DNA of 64,000 bases. It comes from Prosthecomicrobium sp. N25. Lineage in GTDB: Bacteria; Pseudomonadota; Alphaproteobacteria; Rhizobiales; Ancalomicrobiaceae. This document shows positions 1-9,315 of the stretch, in pieces. The notes beneath the pieces were generated by a model that saw only the letters and a program-made list of their open reading frames with translations, did no database searches and was not told the DNA's origin. The position numbers and the translations under genes are program-made. The stretch covers positions 226,110 through 290,109 of the forward strand of contig NZ_JBBCAT010000005.1 of the NCBI RefSeq assembly GCF_037203705.1, given 5' to 3'. How positions within the stretch are numbered: the first letter of the stretch is position 1; each line of letters opens with the position of its first letter.

Positions 1-1436
1 TCCGGGTCGCTGTAGCGCTGGTCGAAGTGCAGGAGGTAGTCGGCTCCGGCCGCATCCTGGGCGTCGACCTCGGCGACGAGCCGCTTGGCGCCGAACACCG
101 CCTTCAGGAGGGGCGTCCAGGGCTCGAGGCTGCCGCGGTTGGAAACGAGGGCGATCGACCCCTGGCCGCCGGTGCCGGCGAAGACCTCGCTCGCGCGGTT
201 CGGGCGCATGATGTCCGGGCGCGGCTTGCGGGCTTGCCCGGCGAGGAAGTCGGAGACCCGGCCGGCGGCGAGGCCGTCGAAGCGGCCGGCTGCGAGCTCT
301 CGGTTCGCCCATTCCAGGCCGGCCTCCGACACCATCGGGCGCCCCTTTTCGATCGCCTCGCCGAGGAGGCGGGCGAGCTCGTCACGGTTGGGGGCGCGGG
401 CGATGTCGAGGTTGGTCCAGATCTGCTCGAAGTCGAAATAGGGCATGGAGATCGAGGGGCGTCCCATCAGGACGGCCTCGAAGAGCATCGTGGAGTTCAC
501 CGAGAGGATCGCGGCGGCGTGGTAGATCGCCTCCTCGGGCGGCAGCGAGAACTTCACCGGCCCGTCGATGGCGAAGTCCGTCGAGTCCTCGATGCGGCTG
601 CGCTGCTCGTTGGACAGGATCACCTTCTTGGCCGGCGGCTGGCGGATGACGACCTGGATGCCCTTGTCCTCGGCGACGTCGAGGAGGTCCTCGATCGCCT
701 CGGTCTGACGCGACAGGGCGTAGCGCTGGCTGTCGACCTGGCTGTCGAGCGGCTGGCCGGCGAAGAGCACGATCGGGCGCGCCGGATCGAGGCCGTACAT
801 CGCCGCGAAGCCGACGCGGTCGAGCATCGGCCGGTAGTCGTGGAAGATGTCGAACTTGGGCGAGCCGGTTAGCACGACCCGGTCGGCCGGATAGCCGCGC
901 TCTGTGAAGATGCGCCGCTGCATGCCGCCCCAGACGAGGGCGTAGTCGGTCGCCGGCACGCTCGCCCCGTTGCGGGCGACGTAGTAGCGCTCCTCGTCGA
1001 TGAAGACCGACTCGTGCGGCACCAGGTAGGTCGGCACGCCGAGGGAGCGGCAGGCGTAGACGAGTTCGCGCATGACCGGGTGCCAGTCGAAGCTGACCAC
1101 CAGGCCGGCCACCCGGGACGCCAGGGGGGCGAGCTTGCGCATGACCAGGCGGCGCCAGCGGTCCGGGTGCTTCTGCGCGAAGACCAGAACGTCGAGGCGG
1201 GCCGTGACGTCGTCCGGGTCGCGCACGATGTCGAGCGGGTGGAAGCGGATGCCGGTCCCGCCGCGCGCTATCTTGGCGACCAGCGCGTCGCCGTGCTCGG
1301 GAATCCAGGGCATGTAGAGGAACACGGGATCGCCGCCCGGCTCCGGGCCGGGGCGAAGGCGCGAATCGTACCAGTCCGGCAGAACGTCGTCGGACGGCGT
1401 GCGCCGGAAGAAGCGCCTCAGACCATCGAGGAACAA
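1..1436 (-). CDS. Surface/capsular polysaccharide GT-B-like protein, C-terminus cut by window edge
   Basis: This minus-strand frame is open from about position 1436 to the window edge, so the C-terminus is missing. The translation is balanced, unlike the Arg/Pro-rich neighbouring frames. It contains LTGSPKFDIF, a region resembling a nucleotide-sugar glycosyltransferase C-domain, and a later SVNSTMLFEAVLMGRPSI segment typical of GT-B proteins of capsule and surface polysaccharide synthesis (CDP-glycerol phosphotransferase or UDP-GlcNAc 2-epimerase fold). No signal peptide or membrane segment is visible, so it is probably cytosolic. The start is uncertain: stops close the frame just upstream, and TTG at 1436 is the first reasonable initiator. 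An ATG at 1521-1523 opens a different, implausible frame. Substrate and linkage cannot be told. It is separated by 190 bp from pbpC, transcribed the same way. Confidence 0.6.
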   Translation of the reverse strand, partial: MFLDGLRRFFRRTPSDDVLPDWYDSRLRPGPEPGGDPVFLYMPWIPEHGDALVAKIARGGTGIRFHPLDIVRDPDDVTARLDVLVFAQKHPDRWRRLVMRKLAPLASRVAGLVVSFDWHPVMRELVYACRSLGVPTYLVPHESVFIDEERYYVARNGASVPATDYALVWGGMQRRIFTERGYPADRVVLTGSPKFDIFHDYRPMLDRVGFAAMYGLDPARPIVLFAGQPLDSQVDSQRYALSRQTEAIEDLLDVAEDKGIQVVIRQPPAKKVILSNEQRSRIEDSTDFAIDGPVKFSLPPEEAIYHAAAILSVNSTMLFEAVLMGRPSISMPYFDFEQIWTNLDIARAPNRDELARLLGEAIEKGRPMVSEAGLEWANRELAAGRFDGLAAGRVSDFLAGQARKPRPDIMRPNRASEVFAGTGGQGSIALVSNRGSLEPWTPLLKAVFGAKRLVAEVDAQDAAGADYLLHFDQRYSDP

Positions 1437-1626
1437 AGGAGGCCGACTCCCGTAATGCCAAGTCGCGGTTGTGGGGTTCGGGCCCGGCGAAGGGCCGGGA
1501 TGCCGTGACGGGCTGGTTCATTAACATTTCATCGCCACGTCGCTCAACGTCAAACTATGCAGCCGGCGTTGAGGACTCGTTGACCTCAGGGCGGATCCAT
1601 TGAGCCCCGGCACGTGCTTGCTTCCC

Positions 1627-3807
1627 TCATTCGAGACGCACCCTGACCGTGGCGGTCGCCCCCTTGGCGTCGATGACGGAGACTTGCGCGAAGCCCGCTC
1701 CGTCCGGCTGCCAGAAGGCTGTGCGGCGGGTGTCCGGCGTGCCGACCGGGACGCCGTTGACGAGCCAGACGAGCGGCGGGGCGCCGCCGAGGGCCTTCAG
1801 GGCGAGCGGACCCGCGCTCTCGCGGCCGAAGCGCACGAGGCCGAGGTCGATGCGGGCGCCGTCGGGCGGGTAGGAGATCGAGAGCGCGGCCTGGGACGTA
1901 GCGGCGACCGTCTTGGGGATGTCCTTGCGGGTGTGGCGGAGCGGCGGCGGCAGGGTCGCGGTGGTGGCGGTCAGGACGTCGCGCGGCGGCGGGATTGCCT
2001 CCGGCGGCGTGCCGATGCGCGAGAAGGCGTCGAACAGGATCGGGGCGGCGACCAGCCGGCCGACGAGACCGGAGACGGGCGCGCCGTCCGGGCGGCCGGC
2101 CCAGACCGCGACGGTCCAGCGGCGGTCGAAGCCGACCGCCCAGGCGTCGCGGTAGCCGTAGGAGGTGCCGGTCTTGAAGGCCAGCACGCCCGGGCTGGCG
2201 TTCATGGGCGGCGGCGTGCCCTTCAGGATGTCGGCGACGTACCAGGCGGAGACCGGATCGACGAAGGCCGTGGCGTCGGCGTGCGGCCGTGCGGCGCCCG
2301 CGCGCCAGACGAGCGGCACCGTGTCGCCGCCGCGCGCGAAGGCGCCGTAGAGGCGCGCCAGGTCGACCAGGCGCACGCCGAGGCCGCCGAGCCCGATGGC
2401 GAGGCCGGGCGGGGCGTCCTTCGGCATCTCGATGGCCGAGCCCGCGGCCTTGAGGCGAGCCACCAGCCGGGCCGGCCCGACCGCGTCGAGAAGCTCGACG
2501 GCCGGGACGTTCAGCGAATTCTGCAGGGCGCGGCGGGCCGTGACGGTGCCGTGGAAGGACTGGTCGAAATTCTCCGGGGCCCAGGCGCCGTAGCGGGCCG
2601 GGCGGTCCTCCAGGATCGTCTCGGGATGCGCGATGCCGTTCTCGAAGGCGAGGGCGTAGATAAAGGGCTTCAGGGCGGAGCCGGGGGAGCGGAACGCACG
2701 GGCGAGGTCGACGGCCCCGGCGCGCTCGGCGTCGAAGTAGTCGGCCCCGCCGACATGGGCGGCGACCTCGCCGGTGGCGTTGTCGACGACCAGGATCGCC
2801 ATCGACACCTTGGGCCCGAGCACGCGCAGCCGCGCCTGGGCGAGCGCCTCCAGGCGGCGCTGCAGGCGGCCGTCGAGGGTGGTGCGGTGGATCTTCTCGG
2901 ACGGCCGCTCGGCGACCAGCTCCTCCGAGAGATGCGGGGCGACGACGGGGAAGGGGAGCCGGCCGGTCGGCACCGGTTCGGCCTTCGCCTCGGCGACCTC
3001 GCGGTCGGTCAGAAGGCCCTTGCCGCGGGCGCGGTCGAGGACGCGGTCGCGGGCGCGGCGGGCGAGATCGGGGCGGCGGTCGGGGCGGCGGACCTCGGGG
3101 GATTGCGGCAGCGCCACCAGGAGGGCGGCCTCCGCGTGGGTGAGCCGGCGGGGCTCCTTGCCGAAATAGGCGAAGCTCGCGGCGCGGACGCCCTCGATGT
3201 TGCCGCCCTGGGGCGCGAGGCGGAGATAGAGGGCGAGGATCTCGTCCTTCGTGAAGCGGTGCTCCAGTTCGAGGGCGCGGGCGACCTGGCGGAGCTTGGC
3301 GGCGAGCGTGCGTTCCTCGCGCGGCTCGATCAGGCGGGCGACCTGCATGGTGATGGTCGAGGCGCCCGAGACGACCCGGCGGTGAAGGACCAGCTGGCCG
3401 GCCGCCCGCGCCATGGCGCGCAGGTCGACGCCGCCGTGCTCGCGGAAGCGCTCGTCCTCGTAGGCGAAGAGCATGGCGAGGTAGGCGGGGTCGACGTCGG
3501 CCGGCTCCAGGGGCAGGCGCCAGCGGCCGTCCTCGGTGGTGAAGGGGCGGAGCAGATTGCCGTCGCGGTCGACCACGATGGTGGAGCGGAGCTCGGCCGG
3601 AGCGAGGTCGAGCGGCCCGAGGGAGGCCATGTAGTCGATCGCGCCCCTGGCGAGCCCGGCCGCCAGCGGGATCGCCACGAGGGCGAGGCCGAGCACGGCG
3701 GGCAGGAGGCGGCGGAGCGCCGAGGGACGGACGGCGGCGGGCGGGCGATCGGCCCGGCCGACCGGTCCTGGGCGGGTCTCCGCAGCCGGGATCGCGTCGA
3801 GGGTCAT
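1627..3807 (-). CDS. pbpC: Penicillin-binding protein 1C (bifunctional transglycosylase/transpeptidase)
   Basis: This 726-residue class A PBP polymerises and crosslinks peptidoglycan at the outer face of the inner membrane. One membrane anchor lies at about residues 32-52. A GT51 transglycosylase domain follows, with catalytic Glu in YEDERF (E117) and the HGG motif at 124-126. The transpeptidase has SxxK at S377-K380, SLN at 431-433 and KTG at 545-547. The C-terminal ~90 residues resemble the BiPBP_C domain typical of PbpC. Length and domain order match the family. It lies 66 bp downstream of the alpha-2-macroglobulin gene on the same strand. That pairing is conserved in many bacteria and implies that the two proteins cooperate in the periplasm, the PBP repairing wall damage after a protease breach. 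The ATG at 3807 has an AGGAG about 10 bases upstream. Confidence 0.95.
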   Translation of the reverse strand: MTLDAIPAAETRPGPVGRADRPPAAVRPSALRRLLPAVLGLALVAIPLAAGLARGAIDYMASLGPLDLAPAELRSTIVVDRDGNLLRPFTTEDGRWRLPLEPADVDPAYLAMLFAYEDERFREHGGVDLRAMARAAGQLVLHRRVVSGASTITMQVARLIEPREERTLAAKLRQVARALELEHRFTKDEILALYLRLAPQGGNIEGVRAASFAYFGKEPRRLTHAEAALLVALPQSPEVRRPDRRPDLARRARDRVLDRARGKGLLTDREVAEAKAEPVPTGRLPFPVVAPHLSEELVAERPSEKIHRTTLDGRLQRRLEALAQARLRVLGPKVSMAILVVDNATGEVAAHVGGADYFDAERAGAVDLARAFRSPGSALKPFIYALAFENGIAHPETILEDRPARYGAWAPENFDQSFHGTVTARRALQNSLNVPAVELLDAVGPARLVARLKAAGSAIEMPKDAPPGLAIGLGGLGVRLVDLARLYGAFARGGDTVPLVWRAGAARPHADATAFVDPVSAWYVADILKGTPPPMNASPGVLAFKTGTSYGYRDAWAVGFDRRWTVAVWAGRPDGAPVSGLVGRLVAAPILFDAFSRIGTPPEAIPPPRDVLTATTATLPPPLRHTRKDIPKTVAATSQAALSISYPPDGARIDLGLVRFGRESAGPLALKALGGAPPLVWLVNGVPVGTPDTRRTAFWQPDGAGFAQVSVIDAKGATATVRVRLE

Positions 3808-3873
3808 GGCGGGCGGCTCCTGCCGGGGCCTCCAGGGTCCGGAGCGGTCCGGGCCCGCGGGCCCCGGCCCGGC

Positions 3874-6800
3874 TCACTTCTTGGGCGTCACCTCCACGGT
3901 GCCGAAGGCGGTGCGGCCGAAGCGCTCGGGGCGGTACATGTCCTCGGCGGTCGCCGGGGGATGGATGTAGGTCCCCGGGGCGACGGCGCGGACGATGTAG
4001 GCGACGTGGAAGAAGGCCTTCTGGCTGGAGGTGCGGTCGAAGGCGGCGACGAAGCGGTCGTCACGGTACTCGGTGTGAGTCGGTTCGACCGAACCCTCGA
4101 GCCAGTCGAAGCCCTCGGTCTCGCTGCCCGCGACGAGCTTCGGGTTGTCGATCTCGAACCCCGCCGGCAGGTTGTCGACGACCAGCAGGTTGGCCTCCTG
4201 GGCCTTGTCCTCGGTGATCTTCAGCACGACCACCAGGCGGTCGGTCTGGCGGACCTTCGAGGGATCGACCTTCTCGCCGTCGAGCTTGTGGTAGGTGCGC
4301 TCCACCACGTAGCCGTTGGAGGCCGCCGGGTCGGGCACGATCGGGTGGCCCGAGGCGGTGACGATGAGCTGGGCGGGCACGTTGGAGGTGTTGACGACGG
4401 TCACCGGGTTCGCCTCAAGGGCGAGGCCCTTGAAGGTGCGGTAGTAGGCGCCGGTCTGGGCGGTGCCGTTGACGGAGAGCGAGAAGCGCTCGGCGTCCTT
4501 CAGCATGGCGTGAGCGGCGACCACCATCCAGGCGTTCTCCTGGGTGGAGGTGTAGACGCGCCCCGAGCGGACCTCCTCGACGATCGCGGAGGCGCGCTGG
4601 AAGCTCGCCAGGCCGTAGCCGGATTCCGCCATCATGGCGATGACGCCGGCGCCGTCGCGCAGCGTCGAGCCGTAGTCCATCCGGTAGGCCCGTTCGGCGC
4701 GGATCTCGGCGAGGCGGTCCATGGCGGACAGGAAGATCGGCTGCGCCCGGCCGCGGTCGCCCAGCATGGCGAGGGCGGCGCCGAGCTGGGCGCGGGCGAG
4801 CGGGGTCGTGAACTGCGACAGCTTCTGGTCCGCCATGTAGCGCAGGTCGCCGATCACGGGCCGGCCGTTGCGGGCCAGCACATAGGCCGCGTAGGCGATC
4901 TGGGCCGAGGTGGAGCCCGAGGGATCCGGGGCGTTGGCGAGGTAGTTGCGGAGCCGGTCGAGGGCGAGGTCGAAGCCGACCTTCGGAACCTCGAAGCCGC
5001 GCTCGCGGGCCCGCGTCAGGAAGTCGGTCACGAAGGCGTCGAGCCAGACGTCGTCGCCGCCGACGGACCAGAGGCCGAAGGAGCCGGTGGAGTCCTGGCG
5101 GCTCAGAACCTTGTCGATGGCGTCGCGGATCCGCTTGTCGATGGCCTCGTCGAGGGCGAGGTGCTCCTCGCGGGCGAGGCGGTTGACGTAGAGCAGCGGC
5201 ATGGCGCGGCTGACGATCTGCTCGGAGCAGCCGTAGGGGTAGCGGTCGAGTTGCTTCAGGAGCGACGGCACGTCGAAGGCGCCGATCGGGGCGACCGTCA
5301 TCGACACGACGCCGGTGCCGGCGACGAAGTCCGACAGGATGTCGGCGCCGAGCGTGATCGAGCCGTTCTGGGCCAGCGGCCGGACGGTCCGGCGGTAGAC
5401 GGCGGGGGTCGCGGGCTGAACCTTGAGGACGAGGGATTGAGTGAGATCAAGGCCCTGGCCGGAGAACCTCACGTCGATCACGGCGGTGCCGACGCCCGCA
5501 GCCGTGACCGGGATGGTCAGCTCGCCGCGCCCGCCCCTGGCCAGGCGGAGCGTCGAGCGCAGGCTGTCGGCGGGAAGCACGACGGGGCCGTGGATGTCGA
5601 GGTCGACGGTGTAGTCGCCCGCCGGGCCCTCGACGTTGTCGACGGCCATGTGGAAGCGCGACCGGTCGCCGAGGGCGAGGAAGCGCGGCAGGGTCGCCTG
5701 GACCACGATGGGGTCGCGGACGATCACGTCCTTCTCGGCGTGGCCGACGCGGCCGGCCGACCAGGCGACGGCCATGACGCGGACGGTGCCGTTGAAGGTC
5801 GGCAGGTCGAACACGACCGTGGCGGTGCCGTCCGGCGCCACCTTGACGACGCCGGAGTAGCGGGCGAGCGGGGCCTCGCGCGGGGTCGGGGCCTCGTTGT
5901 TCGGGCCGGCGTCGCCGCCGGTCCGGATGGTGCCGCGCGTGCCCTGCATGCCGTCGATCAGGTATCCGTAGAGGTCGCGGACCTCGGTGCCGAGCTGGCG
6001 CTGGCCGAAGTAGTGCTTCTCAGGGTCGGGGGTCTCGTAGCCGGTCAGGTTGAGGATGCCGACGTCGACGGCGGAGACCACCACGTTGGCGCTCTCGCCG
6101 GGCGCCAGCCCGGCGAGGCGGACGGGGATGGTCATGGGTCCGCGCGGACGCATCTGCGCCTCGACGCCGAGGTCGAGCGCGATGCGGCGCTGGGCGGCGT
6201 CGACCGAGAACCAGGAGACGCCCAGGGCGCGCCCGGGCATGCGGTGGGCGGCCACGTCGAGCGGCCGGTGCGCGAAGGCGACCACGTAGGCGCCCGCGCC
6301 CCATTTCGGGGAGGCCGGGATCGCCACCGTCGTGCCGGCGGGGTCGACGTCGACGACGCGGCTCTCCTCGACGCGGTCGGAGACGACGAGGACCGTCGCC
6401 TTACCGGCGAAGCGGGGCGTCAGGCGAACCTTGACGTCCTCGCCCGCCCTGTAGGCGGTCTTGTCCAGGCGGACGTCGAGGACGTCCGGCGTGTCGGCCT
6501 TCTCGGCGCCGCCCCAGCCGACCGAGAAGGTCACCGAGGTGCGGGCGCCCGAGGGCTCGCGCAGATCGAGCCGGTAGGTGCCCCAGTCGACCGGGAGGGC
6601 GAGCCGGCCGGGGTCGCTCGAGCCGATGTCGAGGCGGCCGTCGAGCAGGCGGGTGGTGGAGGTGATCTTCTCGTAGTCCCACTTGCCTTCCGACCGGTAC
6701 CACTGGTAGCGGCGGACGACGCGGGAGAGTTCCCAGGCGACGCCCTGGCGGGCGCGGCGCTCGCCGTCGGCGGTCGCGAAGGCGACGTCGAACTCGGCGG

Positions 6801-9078
6801 TGGAGCCGGCGTTCAGGTCGCCGTCGCCGAAGCGCTTCCTGACCGCGATGACGTTGCCGGTCGGCAGGATCGGCAGCGTGACCGAGCGGGCGACCGCGCG
6901 GCCGCCGGTCTCGGAGACGCGGAGCGTGATCTTGGCCTCGACGGGGCGGGAGGTCGTGTATTCGGGGATCGTGACGGAGACGCGGGCGTTGCCCTTCTCG
7001 TCGGTCGTCGAGGTCTCCTCGATCTCCTGGTTGATGGCCTCGAAGGTGTCGTCGTCGAGCCCGATGGTCCAGGCCTCGAAGCCGGGCACGGTCGTCTTCG
7101 GCGCGATGTCGAGCTTGATCTCGCCCGTGACGTCGAGCTCGGCGCCGGGCGCGCCGTAGAGGAAGCGGGCGTTGACGTCGATCTCGGCGGGGGCACCGGC
7201 GCGCAGCCGCTCGGCGGCCGGCTTCAGCGTGACGTCCAGGCGCTCGGGGACGTAGTCCTCCAGGAGGAACGTGACTTCGCCGATGGCGGGCCACTTGGGG
7301 TCGGCGAAGGCCTCCACGGTCCAGGTGCCGCGCGGCAGGTCGGTGAGGAGCGGCAGCGACCAGGCGCGGCCGCCGTCGCCCTGGTCCTCGACCACGGCGC
7401 GGCGGTACTCGACGCCGTCCGGCCGCTTCGCGACGAGGGTGACGGGCACGCCGCCGGCGGCCTGGCCCTTGGTGTCGCGCAGGAGGGCGGTGACGTAGAC
7501 GGTCTCGCCGGAGCGATAGACGCCGCGCTCGGTGAACACGAAGGCGTCGAGGCCGGCCGGCGCGGTGCGCCCGGCGACGCCCCGGTCGGTCAGGTCGAAG
7601 GCCTGCCCGACGAGGTCGAGGAAGCCGTAGTCGCCCTTGCCGTCGACGGCCACCACGATGCCCGGGGCCATGCCGCCGGTACCGCGGGTGAGGCCGGGGT
7701 CGAAGGCGGCCATGCCCTTGGCGTCGGTTTTCAGGGTGGCCAGAATCTCGTTGTTCTTGGCGAGGAGGCGCAGTTCGACGCCGGGCATCGGCTCGGCGGA
7801 GGCGAGGGAGCGGACCAGGACCGTGACCCCGTCGCCCGACAGCGCGGTGAGGCCGAGGTCGGAGACGATGAACCACTGGGTGGCGCGGTTCTCGTAGTCG
7901 TCGAGGTTGGACCCTTGCGCCTTGGCGGTCAGGATGTAGACGCCGGCCTCCAGCTTGCCGACCGCCTCGAGGACCGGAAACGCGGTGGTGACGTCCTTGT
8001 TGAGCTCGGTCTTCACGTCCATCGAGCCAGACCAGACCTTGACGCCCTTCTCGTCGGCGATCTTGCCGGTCTGGTAGGCGTCGAGGTCGGACATGAACTC
8101 CTCGCCGCGGACCGTGGGGCCGAGGCTCCGGTCGCCGATGCGGAGGAGCTCCAGGTCGACCGCCTTGGTGTTCACCGTAACGACGGGCAGGCCCTCCTGG
8201 CCGGTGCGGGGCAGGACGTAGTTGCGGCCGGTGAAGCGGACCTGCGGGGAGCGGTCCTGCACGTAGGTGTCGTAGTCGACGGGCTTCAGCAGCTCCTCGC
8301 CGACCGCGGAGGGCAGGCCGGCACGGATGACGATGCCGTAGCGTTTGCCGTGCTCCAGGCCTTCTACGCAGAGCTGGTAGCCGTCGACGGTGATGCCCGG
8401 ATTGGGGATGCCGGAGACGGTCACGTAGGGCGACCAGTCGACCTTGCCGCGGGCGAGTTCCTCGGTGAACTGGAAGCAGGCGCGCGGCAGGGCGGCGTTG
8501 TTGTCGACCGTCGCCTCGCTGAAGCGGAAGCCGTATTTCTCGCGCAGGTCCGTGTAGCGGGCGCGGATGTCGGCCACCTCGGCGAGCTTCAGGCTCTCCC
8601 GGTAGGCGTCGAGCGAGGCGCGCCAGTAGCTGCGGTTGGCCTGCACGAAGCCGAGCGTGGCGAGGGCGGTGGCCTCGTCGGCGCGGCCGGAGGCGCGCTG
8701 GTAGGCCATGTAGGCCGCGGCGGCGGCGTCGCTCTTCAGCTGGTAGGCGTCCGAATAGTTCTGCCGGAAGGCGTTGGCGGCGGCGCGGGCGTAACGGTTC
8801 CACAGGGTCCAGTCGCGCGGCTCCAGCGAGATCGCCTTGCCCCAGAGGTCGAGTGCCTGGTCCCAGTCGTTGCGGGCCGCGGCCGCGTCGCCGGTGCGCT
8901 TCAGCTGGTCGGCGGGGAGCGCGGGACGGGGCAGGGCCTTCAGGCGCCCTTCGAGCCGGACGCCGTCGCTCGCCAGGCTCTCGTCCGCGAAGCTCTTCTG
9001 GGGGGTCTGCGCCTGGGCGGGCGGCGTGCCGAAAAGGACGAGGGCGGCAACGGCGGCGGCGCGCAGGAACCGGATCAT
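3874..9078 (-). CDS. Bacterial alpha-2-macroglobulin (YfhM-like protease trap)
   Basis: About 1,734 residues. Bacterial alpha-2-macroglobulins are periplasmic baits that trap attacking proteases through a reactive thioester. The thioester motif is visible as YGCSEQ (Cys near residue 1284), matching CxEQ. The N-terminus has a cleavable signal (MIRFLRAAAVAALVLFG..AQA) and a TPR-like helical stretch before the macroglobulin domains. Segments such as GVYRSGETVYVTALLRD mark an MG2-type domain, and the helical thioester domain sits near residues 1250-1550. There is no lipobox cysteine in the signal peptide, so it appears soluble rather than a lipoprotein like E. coli YfhM. GGGAG at 9085-9089 lies six bases before ATG 9078. 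The upstream in-frame ATG at 9084 abuts that RBS, so 9078 is preferred. It forms an operon with pbpC. Confidence 0.93.
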   Translation of the reverse strand: MIRFLRAAAVAALVLFGTPPAQAQTPQKSFADESLASDGVRLEGRLKALPRPALPADQLKRTGDAAAARNDWDQALDLWGKAISLEPRDWTLWNRYARAAANAFRQNYSDAYQLKSDAAAAAYMAYQRASGRADEATALATLGFVQANRSYWRASLDAYRESLKLAEVADIRARYTDLREKYGFRFSEATVDNNAALPRACFQFTEELARGKVDWSPYVTVSGIPNPGITVDGYQLCVEGLEHGKRYGIVIRAGLPSAVGEELLKPVDYDTYVQDRSPQVRFTGRNYVLPRTGQEGLPVVTVNTKAVDLELLRIGDRSLGPTVRGEEFMSDLDAYQTGKIADEKGVKVWSGSMDVKTELNKDVTTAFPVLEAVGKLEAGVYILTAKAQGSNLDDYENRATQWFIVSDLGLTALSGDGVTVLVRSLASAEPMPGVELRLLAKNNEILATLKTDAKGMAAFDPGLTRGTGGMAPGIVVAVDGKGDYGFLDLVGQAFDLTDRGVAGRTAPAGLDAFVFTERGVYRSGETVYVTALLRDTKGQAAGGVPVTLVAKRPDGVEYRRAVVEDQGDGGRAWSLPLLTDLPRGTWTVEAFADPKWPAIGEVTFLLEDYVPERLDVTLKPAAERLRAGAPAEIDVNARFLYGAPGAELDVTGEIKLDIAPKTTVPGFEAWTIGLDDDTFEAINQEIEETSTTDEKGNARVSVTIPEYTTSRPVEAKITLRVSETGGRAVARSVTLPILPTGNVIAVRKRFGDGDLNAGSTAEFDVAFATADGERRARQGVAWELSRVVRRYQWYRSEGKWDYEKITSTTRLLDGRLDIGSSDPGRLALPVDWGTYRLDLREPSGARTSVTFSVGWGGAEKADTPDVLDVRLDKTAYRAGEDVKVRLTPRFAGKATVLVVSDRVEESRVVDVDPAGTTVAIPASPKWGAGAYVVAFAHRPLDVAAHRMPGRALGVSWFSVDAAQRRIALDLGVEAQMRPRGPMTIPVRLAGLAPGESANVVVSAVDVGILNLTGYETPDPEKHYFGQRQLGTEVRDLYGYLIDGMQGTRGTIRTGGDAGPNNEAPTPREAPLARYSGVVKVAPDGTATVVFDLPTFNGTVRVMAVAWSAGRVGHAEKDVIVRDPIVVQATLPRFLALGDRSRFHMAVDNVEGPAGDYTVDLDIHGPVVLPADSLRSTLRLARGGRGELTIPVTAAGVGTAVIDVRFSGQGLDLTQSLVLKVQPATPAVYRRTVRPLAQNGSITLGADILSDFVAGTGVVSMTVAPIGAFDVPSLLKQLDRYPYGCSEQIVSRAMPLLYVNRLAREEHLALDEAIDKRIRDAIDKVLSRQDSTGSFGLWSVGGDDVWLDAFVTDFLTRARERGFEVPKVGFDLALDRLRNYLANAPDPSGSTSAQIAYAAYVLARNGRPVIGDLRYMADQKLSQFTTPLARAQLGAALAMLGDRGRAQPIFLSAMDRLAEIRAERAYRMDYGSTLRDGAGVIAMMAESGYGLASFQRASAIVEEVRSGRVYTSTQENAWMVVAAHAMLKDAERFSLSVNGTAQTGAYYRTFKGLALEANPVTVVNTSNVPAQLIVTASGHPIVPDPAASNGYVVERTYHKLDGEKVDPSKVRQTDRLVVVLKITEDKAQEANLLVVDNLPAGFEIDNPKLVAGSETEGFDWLEGSVEPTHTEYRDDRFVAAFDRTSSQKAFFHVAYIVRAVAPGTYIHPPATAEDMYRPERFGRTAFGTVEVTPKK

Positions 9079-9315
9079 ATGCATCTCCCAGAAAACGGCC
9101 CGACAGGATTAGGCTGCGATTGTTTCGCGCCGATTTCGTAGGGCTGACCGATCGGAAGCCGGGACTTCGGCGAGCTTGGGGCAATCGGCGGCGTCGAGAC
9201 CAATCCGGTTCAGTACGGATGCCGAAAGCGGGGGCTGCCCCGCCCCTGCCGGACTCGACGAACCTGCATCCCTGGTGCAACACTTCCCCCGGGTGCGCCA
9301 GGAGTCCTCACGTCC

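Noticed and set aside
382..1527. A 381-codon minus-strand frame beginning with ATG, at the left edge
   Set aside because: Arg/Pro/His-rich translation with no fold-like pattern. The frame one base away gives a coherent glycosyltransferase-like protein.
1600..9141. A 2,513-codon plus-strand open frame antisense to pbpC and the macroglobulin gene
   Set aside because: Its translation is Gly/Asp/Val/Arg-biased low-complexity text typical of the antisense frame in high-GC DNA, while the minus-strand frames contain full PBP and thioester motifs.
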